Shown: piece after piece, positions 21,301 through 30,008 of the stretch
Layout of the letters: every line of letters begins with the position of its first letter
How positions within the stretch are numbered: the stretch's first letter is position 1
Source: JANQOH01 sp965243325
GTDB lineage: Bacteria; Pseudomonadota; Alphaproteobacteria; UBA7887
Reading direction: 5' to 3'
Assembly (NCBI GenBank): GCA_965243325.1
Contig: CBDEUQ010000003.1
Location: 2,542,001 to 2,606,000, forward strand
DNA: 64,000 nucleotides
Position numbers and translations under genes: made by a program
Notes under the pieces: model-generated
What the model was told of the DNA's origin: nothing
Seen by the model: the letters and a program-made list of their open reading frames with translations, nothing else
The model's database searches: none

Positions 21301-22053
21301 TCAGCCTGCGCCCAGTTTCCGCGCGACGTCGTCCGGAATGTCGTAGTTCGCCGACACCGACTGCACGTCGTCGTTGTCCTCGAGCGCGTCGATCATCTTG
21401 AGCAGGGTCGCCGCCTGCTTCTCGTCGACCGGCACGACGCTGTCGGGAATCCACTCGAGCCGTGCCCCCGCCGGTTCGCCGAACCGCGTGGCCAGCGCAT
21501 CCCGCACCTCGCTGAGCGCCGACGCCTCGCAGCGAATCTCGTGACCCGCGGGGCCGCTTTCCACATCCTCGGCGCCGGCTTCGGCCGCAGCCTCGAACAC
21601 GGCGTCGGCCTCCGCCGCCTCCGCCGGGTAATGAACGACGCCCAGGCGGTTGAACATGAAGTTGACGCTGCCCGTTTCGCCCAGGCTGCCGGCGTGCTTG
21701 GTGAATGCAGCGCGGACTTCCGCCGCGGTGCGGTTGCGGTTGTCGGTAAGGGCTTCGACGATCACCGCGACGCCGCCCGGGCCGTACCCCTCGTACCGCA
21801 TCTCCTCGAAATCGGCGCCCTCGCCCCCGCCGGCGCCCTTGCGGATCGCGCGTTCGATATTGTCCTTGGGCATGTTGGCGGCGCGCGCGGCGGTGATGGC
21901 CGCGCGCAGCCGCGGATTCATCGACGGATCGGGCGCCCCCTGTTTGGCGGCGACGGTGAGCTCGCGGGCCAGCTTGGCGAACTGTCTGGCGCGCTTCGCG
22001 TCCTGCGCGCCCTTGCGGTACATGATGTTCTTGAATTGCGAGTGGCCAGCCAT
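21301..22053 (-). CDS. yebC: YebC/PmpR family translational/transcriptional regulator
   Basis: 250 residues starting MAGHSQFKNIMYRKGAQD, the invariant family N-terminus. NMPKDNIERAIRKGAG and YEGYGPGGVAVIVEALTDN are also family signatures. YebC proteins were long described as DNA-binding regulators. More recent work links members of the family to relieving ribosome stalling. The yebC-ruvCAB order is common in bacteria. Confidence 0.95.
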   Translation of the reverse strand: MAGHSQFKNIMYRKGAQDAKRARQFAKLARELTVAAKQGAPDPSMNPRLRAAITAARAANMPKDNIERAIRKGAGGGEGADFEEMRYEGYGPGGVAVIVEALTDNRNRTAAEVRAAFTKHAGSLGETGSVNFMFNRLGVVHYPAEAAEADAVFEAAAEAGAEDVESGPAGHEIRCEASALSEVRDALATRFGEPAGARLEWIPDSVVPVDEKQAATLLKMIDALEDNDDVQSVSANYDIPDDVARKLGAG

Positions 22054-22170
22054 GTTCCTCGCCCCGACGCTGCCGGTCTTCAGCGGCGCTTCCGGTTCGC
22101 CAGCTTAGCAGGTCTCCGCGCGCGCAAACCCCGTTCCGTCATTGATCCAGCACATCGTGCAGCCAATTTC

Positions 22171-22195
22171 GCCACGATAAACAGATTATTGTGGC
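22171..22195. terminator. Strong stem-loop just downstream of the YmdB-type gene
   Basis: The 10-base arms GCCACGATAA (22171-22180) and TTATTGTGGC (22186-22195) pair with only one G-U or mismatch around the 5-base loop ACAGA. The hairpin starts 9 nt after the minus-strand stop codon at 22205. It is not followed by a clean U tract on the minus strand, so it may act as a 3' stabiliser or a weak terminator. On the plus strand it is followed by AAGATTTTG, but no plus-strand gene ends here. Confidence 0.55.
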
Positions 22196-22204
22196 AAGAT
22201 TTTG

Positions 22205-23041
22205 TCATCCGTCGTGAAAAAGGGATTCGGCCTCGCCCCGGGTTTGCAGCCGTGCGCCGCGAATGACTTGGCGAATCTCCCGCGCGAGGCCGGTCGCCGG
22301 GTCGGTTTCCACGTAGACCGCGCACAGCGTGGCCGGCCCGCGCGACGGCGAAATGCGCCCGACCGGCATCTTGGTGCGGAACTTCTGCACCCACATCGCC
22401 TTGTCGGCGCCGATCACCGAATCGTAGTCGCCGCACATGCCGGCGTCGGTCTGGTACGCGGTTCCGCCGGGAAATATCTGGCCGTCGCTGGTCGGAACGT
22501 GGGTATGGGTGCCGACGACGAGGCTCGCGCGGCCATCGACGAAGTGGCCCAGCGCCTGCTTCTCGCTGGTGGTCTCCGCGTGCACGTCGACCACGACGGC
22601 GGCGACGCCGAGACCGAGCTCGTGTTCGCTGAGCACCGCGTCCACCGCGGCGAACGGGTCGCCGAGCGGGTCCATGAACAGGCGCCCCATGACGTTGACG
22701 ACGAGAATCCGTTCGCCGCGCTGGCTCTCGTAGACGCCGTGCCCGGCTCCGGGCGTGGTATCGGGGGGAAAGTTGACGGGTCGCAGCAGACGCCGCTCTC
22801 GGGGCAGCAGGGTCAACACCTCGCGCTGGTCCCAGACGTGGTTGCCCGTCGTGATCACGTCGAGGCCCGCATCGAACAGCTCGTCGGCCGTGTCCGCGGT
22901 GATGCCGAAGCCGCCGGCGGCGTTCTCGCCGTTGCCGATGACGAAATCGAGTTCGAGCGCTCGGCGTAGCGCCGGGACGTGCAGGGCCACCGCATCGCGC
23001 CCCGCGCGACCGACGATATCGCCGCAAAACAACAGCTTCAT
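22205..23041 (-). CDS. YmdB-type metallophosphoesterase (TIGR00282 family)
   Basis: 278 residues from ATG 23041, overlapping the fau stop (ATGA). Dimetal phosphoesterase motifs: FCGDIVGRAGRDAV, GNGENAAGGFG, TGNHVWDQRE, DVHAETTSEK and GTHTHVPTSDG. The family includes Bacillus YmdB, a 2',3'-cyclic nucleotide phosphodiesterase affecting development and biofilm. The role in proteobacteria is unclear. Pairing with fau is common in alphaproteobacteria. Confidence 0.92.
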   Translation of the reverse strand: MKLLFCGDIVGRAGRDAVALHVPALRRALELDFVIGNGENAAGGFGITADTADELFDAGLDVITTGNHVWDQREVLTLLPRERRLLRPVNFPPDTTPGAGHGVYESQRGERILVVNVMGRLFMDPLGDPFAAVDAVLSEHELGLGVAAVVVDVHAETTSEKQALGHFVDGRASLVVGTHTHVPTSDGQIFPGGTAYQTDAGMCGDYDSVIGADKAMWVQKFRTKMPVGRISPSRGPATLCAVYVETDPATGLAREIRQVIRGARLQTRGEAESLFHDG

Positions 23042-23625
23042 GCCGCGTCGTCTCCGCCGCACCGTCGCGCCCCGAGCTCGCAGACGAGCCAGTCCACGGG
23101 CCGGTCGCGCTCGTCGCGCGGGACTCTGTCGCACAGTTGGTCGTGGAAGGCGATACCGACCGCAAGCGCGCCGGGGAGGCCGGCGAGCGTGCGATCGTAA
23201 TATCCGCCGCCGTAACCGAGGCGGAAGCCGCCGCGGTCGACGGCGAGCAGCGGCACGAGCAGCGCCGCGGGCGCACACTCCGGCGAATCGCGCCGCGGCA
23301 CCGAGGTGCCGAAAACGCCCGGCTCGAGCGCATCGCCATTCTTCCAGGCGCGAAAGATCAGCGGCCGGCCGGGGCCGACGACGACGGGCAGGCAGAGCGG
23401 ATGGCCGCGGGCGGCGAGCGCGCGCATCAGCGGCCTCGGGTCGGCTTCGTCGCCCAACGGCCAGTATCCGGCGACCGTCAGGCGCGGCGGAAACGGGACC
23501 GTCGCCAGCGCCTGCGCGGCAATCGCGTTGCCGGCGTCGCCGCGTTTTCCCGCGCCCGCGCGCCGTCTCGTGCGGGAAGCGGAGCGCAGGGCCGACTTCG
23601 CGGCGTCTATGCCGGTCGGCCGCAA
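23038..23625 (-). CDS. fau: 5-formyltetrahydrofolate cyclo-ligase
   Basis: 195 residues if started at TTG 23625. The frame is open further upstream, but that stretch overlaps the 6S RNA candidate and reads as non-protein sequence, while the family domain starts near IDAAKSALRSASRTRRR. The ATP/substrate signature LGYGGGYYDRTL is present, followed by VGIAFHDQL. The enzyme recycles 5-formyl-THF to 5,10-methenyl-THF. In many proteobacteria it lies right after ssrS, as here. The start codon is the weak point. Confidence 0.85.
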   Translation of the reverse strand: MRPTGIDAAKSALRSASRTRRRAGAGKRGDAGNAIAAQALATVPFPPRLTVAGYWPLGDEADPRPLMRALAARGHPLCLPVVVGPGRPLIFRAWKNGDALEPGVFGTSVPRRDSPECAPAALLVPLLAVDRGGFRLGYGGGYYDRTLAGLPGALAVGIAFHDQLCDRVPRDERDRPVDWLVCELGARRCGGDDAA

Positions 23626-23795
23626 GGTGGGGAGGGCGGGGCCGCCTCGACCGTCGGTGCATTGCACCACTGAGGCCTGCATGCGCAGGTGGGCGCCGTA
23701 TGGCGACGGCACACCGCCGCCAGGAACAGCTCCCGAGTGGTCGCCATTGGCCCAGGGACAAGAGCGCCGGCACGCATCGCGCAGCACCCGCCCAC
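23626..23795 (-). ncRNA. ssrS: 6S RNA (SsrS) candidate between zapA and fau
   Basis: The zapA-6S-fau context is conserved across proteobacteria. The minus strand holds features that look like alphaproteobacterial 6S RNA: GTCCCTGGGCCAATGG, GGGAGCTGTTCCTGGCGG and GCGCCCACCTGCGCATG. A closing stem can form between GTGG-GCGGG near the 5' end and CCCGC-CCAC near the 3' end, giving about 170 nt. Protein-level reading of this stretch makes no sense. 6S RNA binds the housekeeping RNA polymerase holoenzyme as a promoter mimic. Ends are approximate. Confidence 0.65.
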
Positions 23796-23802
23796 GCAAC
23801 TG

Positions 23803-24159
23803 CTAGAGATTTTCCAGGCGCGCGGCAATACCCTCGAGCCGCGTGGCCATGCGATCGAGCGCCCGCGCCGCCGCAGCCTCGTCCGCGGCGGTTTCGCCGG
23901 CCTCGAGTTTTTCGCCGGCCTCAAGTTTTTCGCCAGCCTCGAGTTTTTCGTAAGTCTCCGACAGTTCGTCGGCGATCGTCAGGCCGGCCATGACGAGAAG
24001 GTGGGAATCGCTCGTCACCGCGCCGGCACCAAGCTTCGCGGTCAGATTCCGCACCACGGCGTTGAGGTAGCTGCCGAGCTGGGAAATGCGGTCTTCCTCG
24101 CCGTCATCGCAGGCAATGGGATAGGTGCGGTTGTTGATGTTGAGGGTGACCCGGCCCAC
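23803..24159 (-). CDS. zapA: Cell division protein ZapA
   Basis: 118 residues from GTG 24159. The N-terminal ZapA domain runs GRVTLNINNRTYPIAC...EEDRISQLGSYLNAVV, with MAGLTIADELSE and a coiled-coil C-terminus. ZapA bundles FtsZ protofilaments at the septum. The coiled coil holds three copies of the hexapeptide EKLEAG, coded by an 18-bp tandem repeat. It lies 9 nt downstream of the small coiled-coil gene and just upstream of the 6S candidate. Confidence 0.92.
   Translation of the reverse strand: MGRVTLNINNRTYPIACDDGEEDRISQLGSYLNAVVRNLTAKLGAGAVTSDSHLLVMAGLTIADELSETYEKLEAGEKLEAGEKLEAGETAADEAAAARALDRMATRLEGIAARLENL
23901..23954. repeat. Three tandem 18-bp repeats inside zapA
   Basis: Three units starting at 23901, 23919 and 23937, consensus CCTC(G/A)AGTTTTTCGCC(G/A)G on the plus strand. 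They encode the hexapeptide EKLEAG three times in the ZapA coiled coil. Being a multiple of three, changes in copy number keep the frame, so this is a likely length-variable site. Confidence 0.9.
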
Positions 24160-24168
24160 GGCGCCGCC

Positions 24169-24381
24169 TCACTCGGCGAGCAGCGCGCGTATCCGCGCGA
24201 TCGCCCCTTCGAGCCGCTCGGACACGGTGCGCGCGTTCGACCGCAGGGCGTCGTTCTCGCGGCGCAACTGCGCGAGCTCGTTCGCCGGGTTCTCGCGCTC
24301 GGCGCCGTCTCGCTGCAATGCCGCTTCGACTCGATCGAGCGCCCGCGAGATACGAGCCTGAGCCTGCGCGATGGTTGCCAT
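24169..24381 (-). CDS. Small coiled-coil protein upstream of zapA (DUF4164-like)
   Basis: 70 residues from ATG 24381, starting MATIAQAQARISRALDRVE. The rest is a heptad-patterned helix (NELAQLRRENDALRSNART) with a charged C-terminus. A short coiled-coil gene directly before zapA is typical of alphaproteobacteria (DUF4164 and similar). It has been suspected to work with ZapA in division. The function is not established from sequence. The longer open frame upstream overlaps tRNA-Arg and is rejected. Confidence 0.72.
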   Translation of the reverse strand: MATIAQAQARISRALDRVEAALQRDGAERENPANELAQLRRENDALRSNARTVSERLEGAIARIRALLAE

Positions 24382-24451
24382 CCGCGAAAAGATACCGCCG
24401 GGCCGCCGCGCTGTAAATCTCGGGCGGCCGTCGCGGAAGCCGTGAAATAGA

Positions 24452-24528
24452 TGGCGCGCCCGGGAAGATTCGAACTCCCGACCCCCAGGTTCGTAGCCTG
24501 GTGCTCTATCCAGCTGAGCTACGGGCGC
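24452..24528 (-). tRNA. tRNA-Arg (anticodon ACG)
   Basis: 77 nt including an encoded CCA. Acceptor stem GCGCCCG pairs with CGGGCGC. The D arm has AGCTCAGCTGGATAGAGC, the anticodon stem-loop is CCAGGCTACGAACCTGG with ACG in the loop, and the T loop is TTCGAAT. ACG is the A34 tRNA normally edited to inosine, reading CGU/CGC/CGA. Confidence 0.97.
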
Positions 24529-24792
24529 GCAACGCCGATTGTCTTGCCGGCCGTACCGGCGGCGCGAAACGCGGCGCAAACTAGCCGCCGGTCGCACGCT
24601 TGACAAGTGGCGGCGGCGCAACCCCGAAACCCGAGCGGCCTTCCCCCAAGGCACAGGATGGGTGCGCGGCGATGGCTCCTTCGCCGTGCGGCGGGTGACG
24701 TGCCGCCTGGGCCGCCATCTACTGCATGTCGTTTACGCGCGCCTCTCCGATACCATATTATGGCTACCGGTCCCGAATCGACGGCATTGCCC

Positions 24793-26766
24793 ATGGCCGA
24801 TCTGTTTTCTGCCGCCGCCCGCGCCGAAAGCGACTATTCCGCCAGGGACATCGAGGTGCTGGAAGGCCTTGAGCCCGTGCGCCGGCGGCCGGGCATGTAC
24901 ATCGGCGGCTCGGACGAGGCCGCGATGCATCACCTCGTGGCCGAATTGCTCGACAATGCCATGGACGAAGCGGTCGCCGGTCACGCGAGTTTCATCGATG
25001 TGGAGCTCGCCGCGGCCGACACGGTGACGGTGCGCGACAACGGGCGCGGGATTCCCGTCGACGCGCATCCGAAGTATCCCGGCAAGTCGGCGCTCGAGGT
25101 CATCCTGACGACGCTGCATTCGGGCGGCAAGTTTTCCGGCGGGGTCTACGACACGGCGGGCGGCTTGCACGGGGTCGGTCTGTCGGTGGTCAACGCGCTT
25201 GCCCAGTCGCTCACCGTGGAGGTCGTGCGCGACCGCCGGGCGTGGCGGCAGGACTATCGCCGCGGCGTGCCCGCAGGACCTCTCGACGACGCCGGCAGGG
25301 CGCATAACCGCCGCGGCACCGCGGTCACGTTCGTGCCCGACCGCGCGATCTTCCCGCAGACCGCGCATTTCCGGCCCGCCGCGCTCTACCGGATGGCGCG
25401 GTCGAAGGCGTATCTGTTTCGCGGCGTTGAGATTCGCTGGAAGTGCGCGGCCGACGCCCTCGCGGACGGCGACGATACGCCGCCGGCCGCGGTGCTGCAT
25501 TTCCCCGGCGGGCTCGGAGACTACCTCGCCGGAGCCATTGACTCGGCGGAGACGGTCACGCCGCGGCCCTTCCAGGGCGAAGCGGCGCTCGCCGGCGGCG
25601 CGGCCGGCCGCGTCGAGTGGGCGCTCACCTGGACCGCCGGCGCCCGCCGCGGCTTTCTGCGCAGCTATTGCAATACCGTGCCGACTGCCGATGGCGGCAC
25701 CCACGAGGCGGGTTTGCGCGCGGCGCTCACCAAGAGCCTCCGCGGTCACGGCGAACGCGCGAGAAACAGGCGCGCCCGCGAGATTTCCGCCGAAGACGTG
25801 CTGGCCGACCTCTGCGGGCTGTTGTCCCTGTTCGTCGCCGATCCGCAGTTCCAGGGCCAGACCAAGGGCCGCCTGTCGTCGCCCGACGCGGCGAAACGCG
25901 TCGAGGCGACGATCAAGGACCGGTTCGATCACTGGCTCGCGGAGGATCCGAAGGCCGCGAACCAACTGCTCGACCACGTCGTCGAGCGGGTCGAGGAACG
26001 CCTGCGCCGGCGGCAGCAGCGCGAAGTGGCGCGCCAATCGGCGACGCGCAAGCTGCGTCTGCCTGGCAAGCTGGCGGACTGCTCGCGGTCCGATGCCGTC
26101 GGAACGGAGGTCTTTCTGGTCGAGGGAGATTCCGCCGGCGGGTCCGCAAAGCAGGCGCGCGACCGCGAGACCCAGGCGGTGCTGGCGCTGCGCGGCAAGA
26201 TTCTCAACGTGGCGTCGGCCACGCCGGAAAAGCTCCGCGCCAACAAGGAGCTGCTCGACCTCATCCGCGCGCTGGGCTGCGGTACGCGGGAGCGCTACGA
26301 CGAACAGGGCCTGCGCTACGAGCGCGTGATCGTCATGACCGACGCCGATGTCGACGGCGCTCATATCGCGTCGTTGCTGATGACGTTCTTCTATCGCGAA
26401 ATGCCCGACCTTATCCGCAACGGTCACCTCTACCTCGCCCAACCGCCGCTGTATCGCATGAGTTGCGGAGCGACGACGCGCTACGCCCGTGACGACGCGC
26501 ATCGGGACGCGCTCCGCGGCAGCGACTTCAAGGAGAACGCCAAGGTGGAAATCAGCCGCTTCAAGGGGTTAGGCGAAATGCCTCCCGCACAGCTCAGGAC
26601 GACGACGATGGCGCCGGCAACGCGGACGCTGCTGCGCGTCGAGATCGAACCCCGGTCGGAGGGTCAGACGCAGCGTCGCGTCGAAGACCTGATGGGACGC
26701 AACGCGGAGCGGCGCATGGCGTTCATCCGCGACCGCGCGACCGAAGTCCGGGACCTCGACATCTGA
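24793..26766 (+). CDS. parE: DNA topoisomerase IV subunit B
   Basis: 657 residues from ATG 24793; an in-frame ATG at 24760 would add 11 residues, and neither has a clear Shine-Dalgarno. GHKL ATPase motifs: EVLEGLEPVRRRPGMYIGG, ELLDNAMDEAVAG, VRDNGRGIPVD and GGLHGVGLSVVNAL. The TOPRIM part has VEGDSAGGSAKQARDR and IVMTDADVDGAHI. The length and GMYIGG favour ParE over GyrB. Topo IV separates linked daughter chromosomes. It starts a plus-strand run directly joined to the lipoprotein gene. Confidence 0.95.
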   Translation: MADLFSAAARAESDYSARDIEVLEGLEPVRRRPGMYIGGSDEAAMHHLVAELLDNAMDEAVAGHASFIDVELAAADTVTVRDNGRGIPVDAHPKYPGKSALEVILTTLHSGGKFSGGVYDTAGGLHGVGLSVVNALAQSLTVEVVRDRRAWRQDYRRGVPAGPLDDAGRAHNRRGTAVTFVPDRAIFPQTAHFRPAALYRMARSKAYLFRGVEIRWKCAADALADGDDTPPAAVLHFPGGLGDYLAGAIDSAETVTPRPFQGEAALAGGAAGRVEWALTWTAGARRGFLRSYCNTVPTADGGTHEAGLRAALTKSLRGHGERARNRRAREISAEDVLADLCGLLSLFVADPQFQGQTKGRLSSPDAAKRVEATIKDRFDHWLAEDPKAANQLLDHVVERVEERLRRRQQREVARQSATRKLRLPGKLADCSRSDAVGTEVFLVEGDSAGGSAKQARDRETQAVLALRGKILNVASATPEKLRANKELLDLIRALGCGTRERYDEQGLRYERVIVMTDADVDGAHIASLLMTFFYREMPDLIRNGHLYLAQPPLYRMSCGATTRYARDDAHRDALRGSDFKENAKVEISRFKGLGEMPPAQLRTTTMAPATRTLLRVEIEPRSEGQTQRRVEDLMGRNAERRMAFIRDRATEVRDLDI

Positions 26767-27314
26767 TGACCGGGCTTCGTCGGACGATCCGGCTTCTCCC
26801 CGTCGGGCTGGTCCTGGCCGCGACGGCCTGCTCTCTCGCCGGCGATCGCATCTACGCGGTCCAGACTTACCGGCCCAACCCGTCGAGCCACCTGATCGTG
26901 GCCGGCGAAAGCCGCGACATCGCGACGATCGTCGCCGGCAATCCGTTCGGCACCTCGCCGGCGACTCTGGCGAGCGTTGTCGTCGCCGGTTTGCAGAGCG
27001 CCTTCCCGAGCGCCAGGCTGCGCTTCGTCACGCAACCGGGGGAGGGCACGCGCCGCGGCGTCGTCTACATCGTCGTCTTCGATGCCGTACCGGGCGCGGG
27101 GCCGAATAGCATCTGCGCCCGCGAGGGCCGTGTCGCCTCCGCTCCTTCGCCAGACGTAGTCCATGTAACGATGGCCTTCTGCTACGGGCGCGAACCGCTC
27201 GTCGGCATCCGGGCGCGGCTCGACCGCGCCGCCGGCCTGGGCGATCAGGCATTCGTCCGTCTGATCCGCGACATGGCGCAGCGAATGTTCGGATCCGGCG
27301 ACCCCCGCCTTTGA
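26766..27314 (+). CDS. Putative lipoprotein, unknown function
   Basis: 182 residues; ATG 26766 shares a base with the parE stop (TGATG). The N-terminus has a basic start and hydrophobic stretch ending LVLAATAC, a plausible lipobox with Cys at about 22. The mature part (TYRPNPSSHLIVAGESRDI, then VVYIVVFDAVPGAG) suggests a small mixed fold with two later cysteines. I do not recognise the family. It is coupled to the ABC importer genes downstream (TTGA overlap), so it may assist that transporter, but it is far too small to be a DppA-type binding protein. Confidence 0.7.
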   Translation: MTGLRRTIRLLPVGLVLAATACSLAGDRIYAVQTYRPNPSSHLIVAGESRDIATIVAGNPFGTSPATLASVVVAGLQSAFPSARLRFVTQPGEGTRRGVVYIVVFDAVPGAGPNSICAREGRVASAPSPDVVHVTMAFCYGREPLVGIRARLDRAAGLGDQAFVRLIRDMAQRMFGSGDPRL

Positions 27315-28348
27315 AGGCTTCGCGCGGCGCGGCGACGGCTGCACGAACGATGCGCGCGGTGCTGACGCTGGCGAGCGTCGCCGTGACTCTCCTGGGGCTG
27401 CTGCTGGTCACGTTCTTCATCGGGCGCGTCGTGCCCATCGACCCCGTCATTGCCGCGGTGGGCGACCGGGCCGGCCCGGAGGCCTACGAGGCCGCGCGCC
27501 GAAGCATGGGCCTGGACAGGCCGCTCTTCGAACAATTCCTGCGTTACATCTCCGATGTCGCGGCCGGCGACCTCGGCACGAGCGTGCTGACGGCGCGACC
27601 GGTGATCGAGGACATCGGTCGATTCTTTCCGGCCACGGTCGAGCTCGCCACGGTGGCGATGCTGATCGGCCTCGTGGCCGGCGTTCCGGCCGGCGTCACG
27701 GCGGCCGTACATCGCGGACGCTGGCCGGACCACGCCCTGCGCGTCGTGACCCTGGTCGGCTATTCGGCGCCCGCGTTCTGGCTCGGGATGATCGCGCTGC
27801 TCGTGTTCTACGCGACTCTCGGTTGGGCCGCGGGGCCGGGGCGCATCGAGGTGTTCTATGAAGATCTGGTCCCCGCCGTAAGCGGGTTCCTGATCGTCGA
27901 CGCCCTGCTCGCCGGAGAAACGGAAATCGCCGGCAACGCACTCGCGCACCTGGTGCTTCCGGCTTCCGTTCTCGGTTTCTTTTCAATGGCCTACATAACG
28001 AGAATGACGCGCAGCCTCATGATTGGGGAATTGTCGAAGGATTACATTCTTGCCGCCCGTGCCAAGGGGCTGTCGGAAGCGCGCGTCGTCTGGCGGCACG
28101 CCCTCGGCAACACCGCCGTATCCCTCGTCACGGTCGTCGCCCTGTCCTACGGCGCGCTGCTCGAAGGTTCCGTGCTGACGGAAACGGTGTTCGCCTGGCC
28201 CGGGCTCGGCGCCTATCTCACCGCCGCTCTGCTCAATGCCGACATGAATGCCGTCCTCGGCGCCACGCTCGTCATCGGGGTCGTCTTTGTCGGGCTCAAT
28301 CTCGCGGCGGATCTCCTGTATCGCCGGCTCGATCCGAGGACTGCATGA
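27311..28348 (+). CDS. ABC transporter permease (DppB/OppB/NikB type)
   Basis: 345 residues if started at TTG 27311 overlapping the previous TGA; ATG 27350 (13 residues later) is an alternative. Six hydrophobic segments are visible, beginning LASVAVTLLGLLLVTFFIG. The family motif after it is RSMGLDRPLFEQFLRYISD, and the EAA loop is ILAARAKGLSEARVVWRHALGN. Such permeases form heterodimers with a DppC-type partner, encoded next, for peptide, nickel or opine import. Confidence 0.9.
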   Translation: MKASRGAATAARTMRAVLTLASVAVTLLGLLLVTFFIGRVVPIDPVIAAVGDRAGPEAYEAARRSMGLDRPLFEQFLRYISDVAAGDLGTSVLTARPVIEDIGRFFPATVELATVAMLIGLVAGVPAGVTAAVHRGRWPDHALRVVTLVGYSAPAFWLGMIALLVFYATLGWAAGPGRIEVFYEDLVPAVSGFLIVDALLAGETEIAGNALAHLVLPASVLGFFSMAYITRMTRSLMIGELSKDYILAARAKGLSEARVVWRHALGNTAVSLVTVVALSYGALLEGSVLTETVFAWPGLGAYLTAALLNADMNAVLGATLVIGVVFVGLNLAADLLYRRLDPRTA

Positions 28349-29244
28349 CCGGGCGCGTCGCCGCGTGGCTGGCGAGCGAGCGGCCGACGTCCGCCTGGCA
28401 GGCGCGATGCGGACGGCTCTGGGGCGGAACGCGCACCTTTCTGCGGAACCCGCTGGCGGTGTCGGGAGCGGTCGTGGTCCTCATGTTGCTGGCGTGCGCC
28501 GCCGCCGCGCCGTGGCTGGCGCCGTGGCCGCCGGACGCGCAGGATCTGGCCGTCCGTCTGGCGCCCCCGGGGCCGGCGCATTGGCTGGGCACCGACGCGC
28601 TGGGCCGCGATGTCGCCTCGCGTCTCGTCTACGGCAGCCGGGTCACGCTCGAGATCATCCTGCTCGTCGCCGCGATCGCCGCGCCGGTCGGACTCGCGCT
28701 CGGATGCGTCGCCGGGTACGCGGGCGGCGTCGTCGACGTCGTGCTTATGCGCCTGACCGACATCGTGCTGGCGTTTCCGCGGCTGGTGCTGGCGCTTGCC
28801 CTCGTGGCGGCCTTGGGACCGGGAATGGAGAACGCGGTAATCGCCATCGCGGCGACCTCGTGGCCGGTCTACGCCCGGGTTGCCCGTGCCGAGACGCTGC
28901 GCCTGCGCGGTACCGACTTCATCGCTGCGGCGCGTCTTTCCGGCGCCTCGCCGGCGGGCATCGTGTGCCGCCACATCGCGCCGCTGTGCCTCGACTCCGT
29001 CGTCGTGCGCGTGAGTCTCGACATGGCGGGAATCGTCGTGACCGCGGCCGGCCTCGGCTTCCTCGGCCTCGGTGCGCAGCCGCCGACGGCCGAATGGGGC
29101 GCCATGATCGCCGGCGGCCGCGACTACCTGTTCGATCAGTGGTGGCTCGCCGCCGCCCCCGGCGCCGCCATCCTCGTGGTCAGCGTCGGCTTCAACCTGC
29201 TCGGGGACGGGCTGCGCGACGTGCTCGACCCGCACAGCCGTTGA
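28345..29244 (+). CDS. ABC transporter permease (DppC/OppC/NikC type)
   Basis: 299 residues, ATGA overlap with the previous gene. The N-terminal OppC segment with a first membrane helix (VSGAVVVLMLLACAAAAPWL) is followed by HWLGTDALGRDVASRLVYGSR, the strongest marker of this family. The EAA loop is FIAAARLSGASPAGIVCRHI. It pairs with the preceding permease. The four transporter genes overlap one after another, so subunits are made from a single message. Confidence 0.92.
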   Translation: MTGRVAAWLASERPTSAWQARCGRLWGGTRTFLRNPLAVSGAVVVLMLLACAAAAPWLAPWPPDAQDLAVRLAPPGPAHWLGTDALGRDVASRLVYGSRVTLEIILLVAAIAAPVGLALGCVAGYAGGVVDVVLMRLTDIVLAFPRLVLALALVAALGPGMENAVIAIAATSWPVYARVARAETLRLRGTDFIAAARLSGASPAGIVCRHIAPLCLDSVVVRVSLDMAGIVVTAAGLGFLGLGAQPPTAEWGAMIAGGRDYLFDQWWLAAAPGAAILVVSVGFNLLGDGLRDVLDPHSR

Positions 29245-30008
29245 CGGCGCCGCTCGTCGACGTCGCCGACCTGTCCGTGGCGTTGCGCGGCCCGGCCGGG
29301 TGGACGCAGGCGCTCGCCGGGGTCTCGTTCTCGATGGGCCGGGAGCGCCTCGGAATCGTCGGCGAATCCGCCGCCGGCAAATCGACGGTCGGCCGCAGCC
29401 TGCTCGGTCTCCTGCCGCCGGACGCGCGGGTGACGGCGCGGCGGATGCGCCTCGGCACGCACGACCTCCTGCGCGATGCGGCGGCGCTTCGCGGCCGCGC
29501 GGCCAGCATGATCCTGCAGGACCCGCGGCAGGCGCTGAACCCGATCATGCGTATCGGCGATCAGATCGCCGAGACCTTGCGCCGCCATCATCGCCTGTCG
29601 CGCCGCGACGCGCGCGGTCGTGGGTTGGACATGTTGCGGTCGGTCCGCATCGCGGATGCGGAGCGCGTGTGGCGCGCCTTCCCGCACGAGCTGTCCGGCG
29701 GCCTCGCGCAGCGGGCGGCGGTAGCCATGATGCTGGCGCCCGACCCGGCGCTGCTGATCGCCGACGAACCGACCTCGGCGCTCGACGTCATGGCCGCAAG
29801 CCGCGTCCTCGCGGTGATCGACGAGCAGGTGCGCGCCCGCGGCATGGGGGTGATATTCATCGGCCACGACCTGTCGCTCGTCGCGCGCTTCTGCGACCGG
29901 CTGCTGGTGATGCGCGGCGGGCGGATCGTCGAGGAGTTCGACGGCAGCGAGGCGCGCCATCCCTACACCCGGCACCTGCTGTCGGCGGCGCTCAGGCTCG
30001 ACGCGTGA
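29241..30008 (+). CDS. ABC transporter ATP-binding protein (DppD/NikD type)
   Basis: 255 residues from TTG 29241, overlapping the permease TGA as TTGA. Walker A GESAAGKST, Q-loop LQDPRQALNPIMRIG, signature HELSGGLAQRAAVA, Walker B LLIADEPTSALD and H-loop IGHDLS. The C-terminal oligopeptide-type extension is shortened to HPYTRHLLSAALRLDA and lacks the Fe-S cysteine motif of longer DppD proteins. Together with the next gene it powers the importer. Confidence 0.9.
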   Translation: MTAPLVDVADLSVALRGPAGWTQALAGVSFSMGRERLGIVGESAAGKSTVGRSLLGLLPPDARVTARRMRLGTHDLLRDAAALRGRAASMILQDPRQALNPIMRIGDQIAETLRRHHRLSRRDARGRGLDMLRSVRIADAERVWRAFPHELSGGLAQRAAVAMMLAPDPALLIADEPTSALDVMAASRVLAVIDEQVRARGMGVIFIGHDLSLVARFCDRLLVMRGGRIVEEFDGSEARHPYTRHLLSAALRLDA

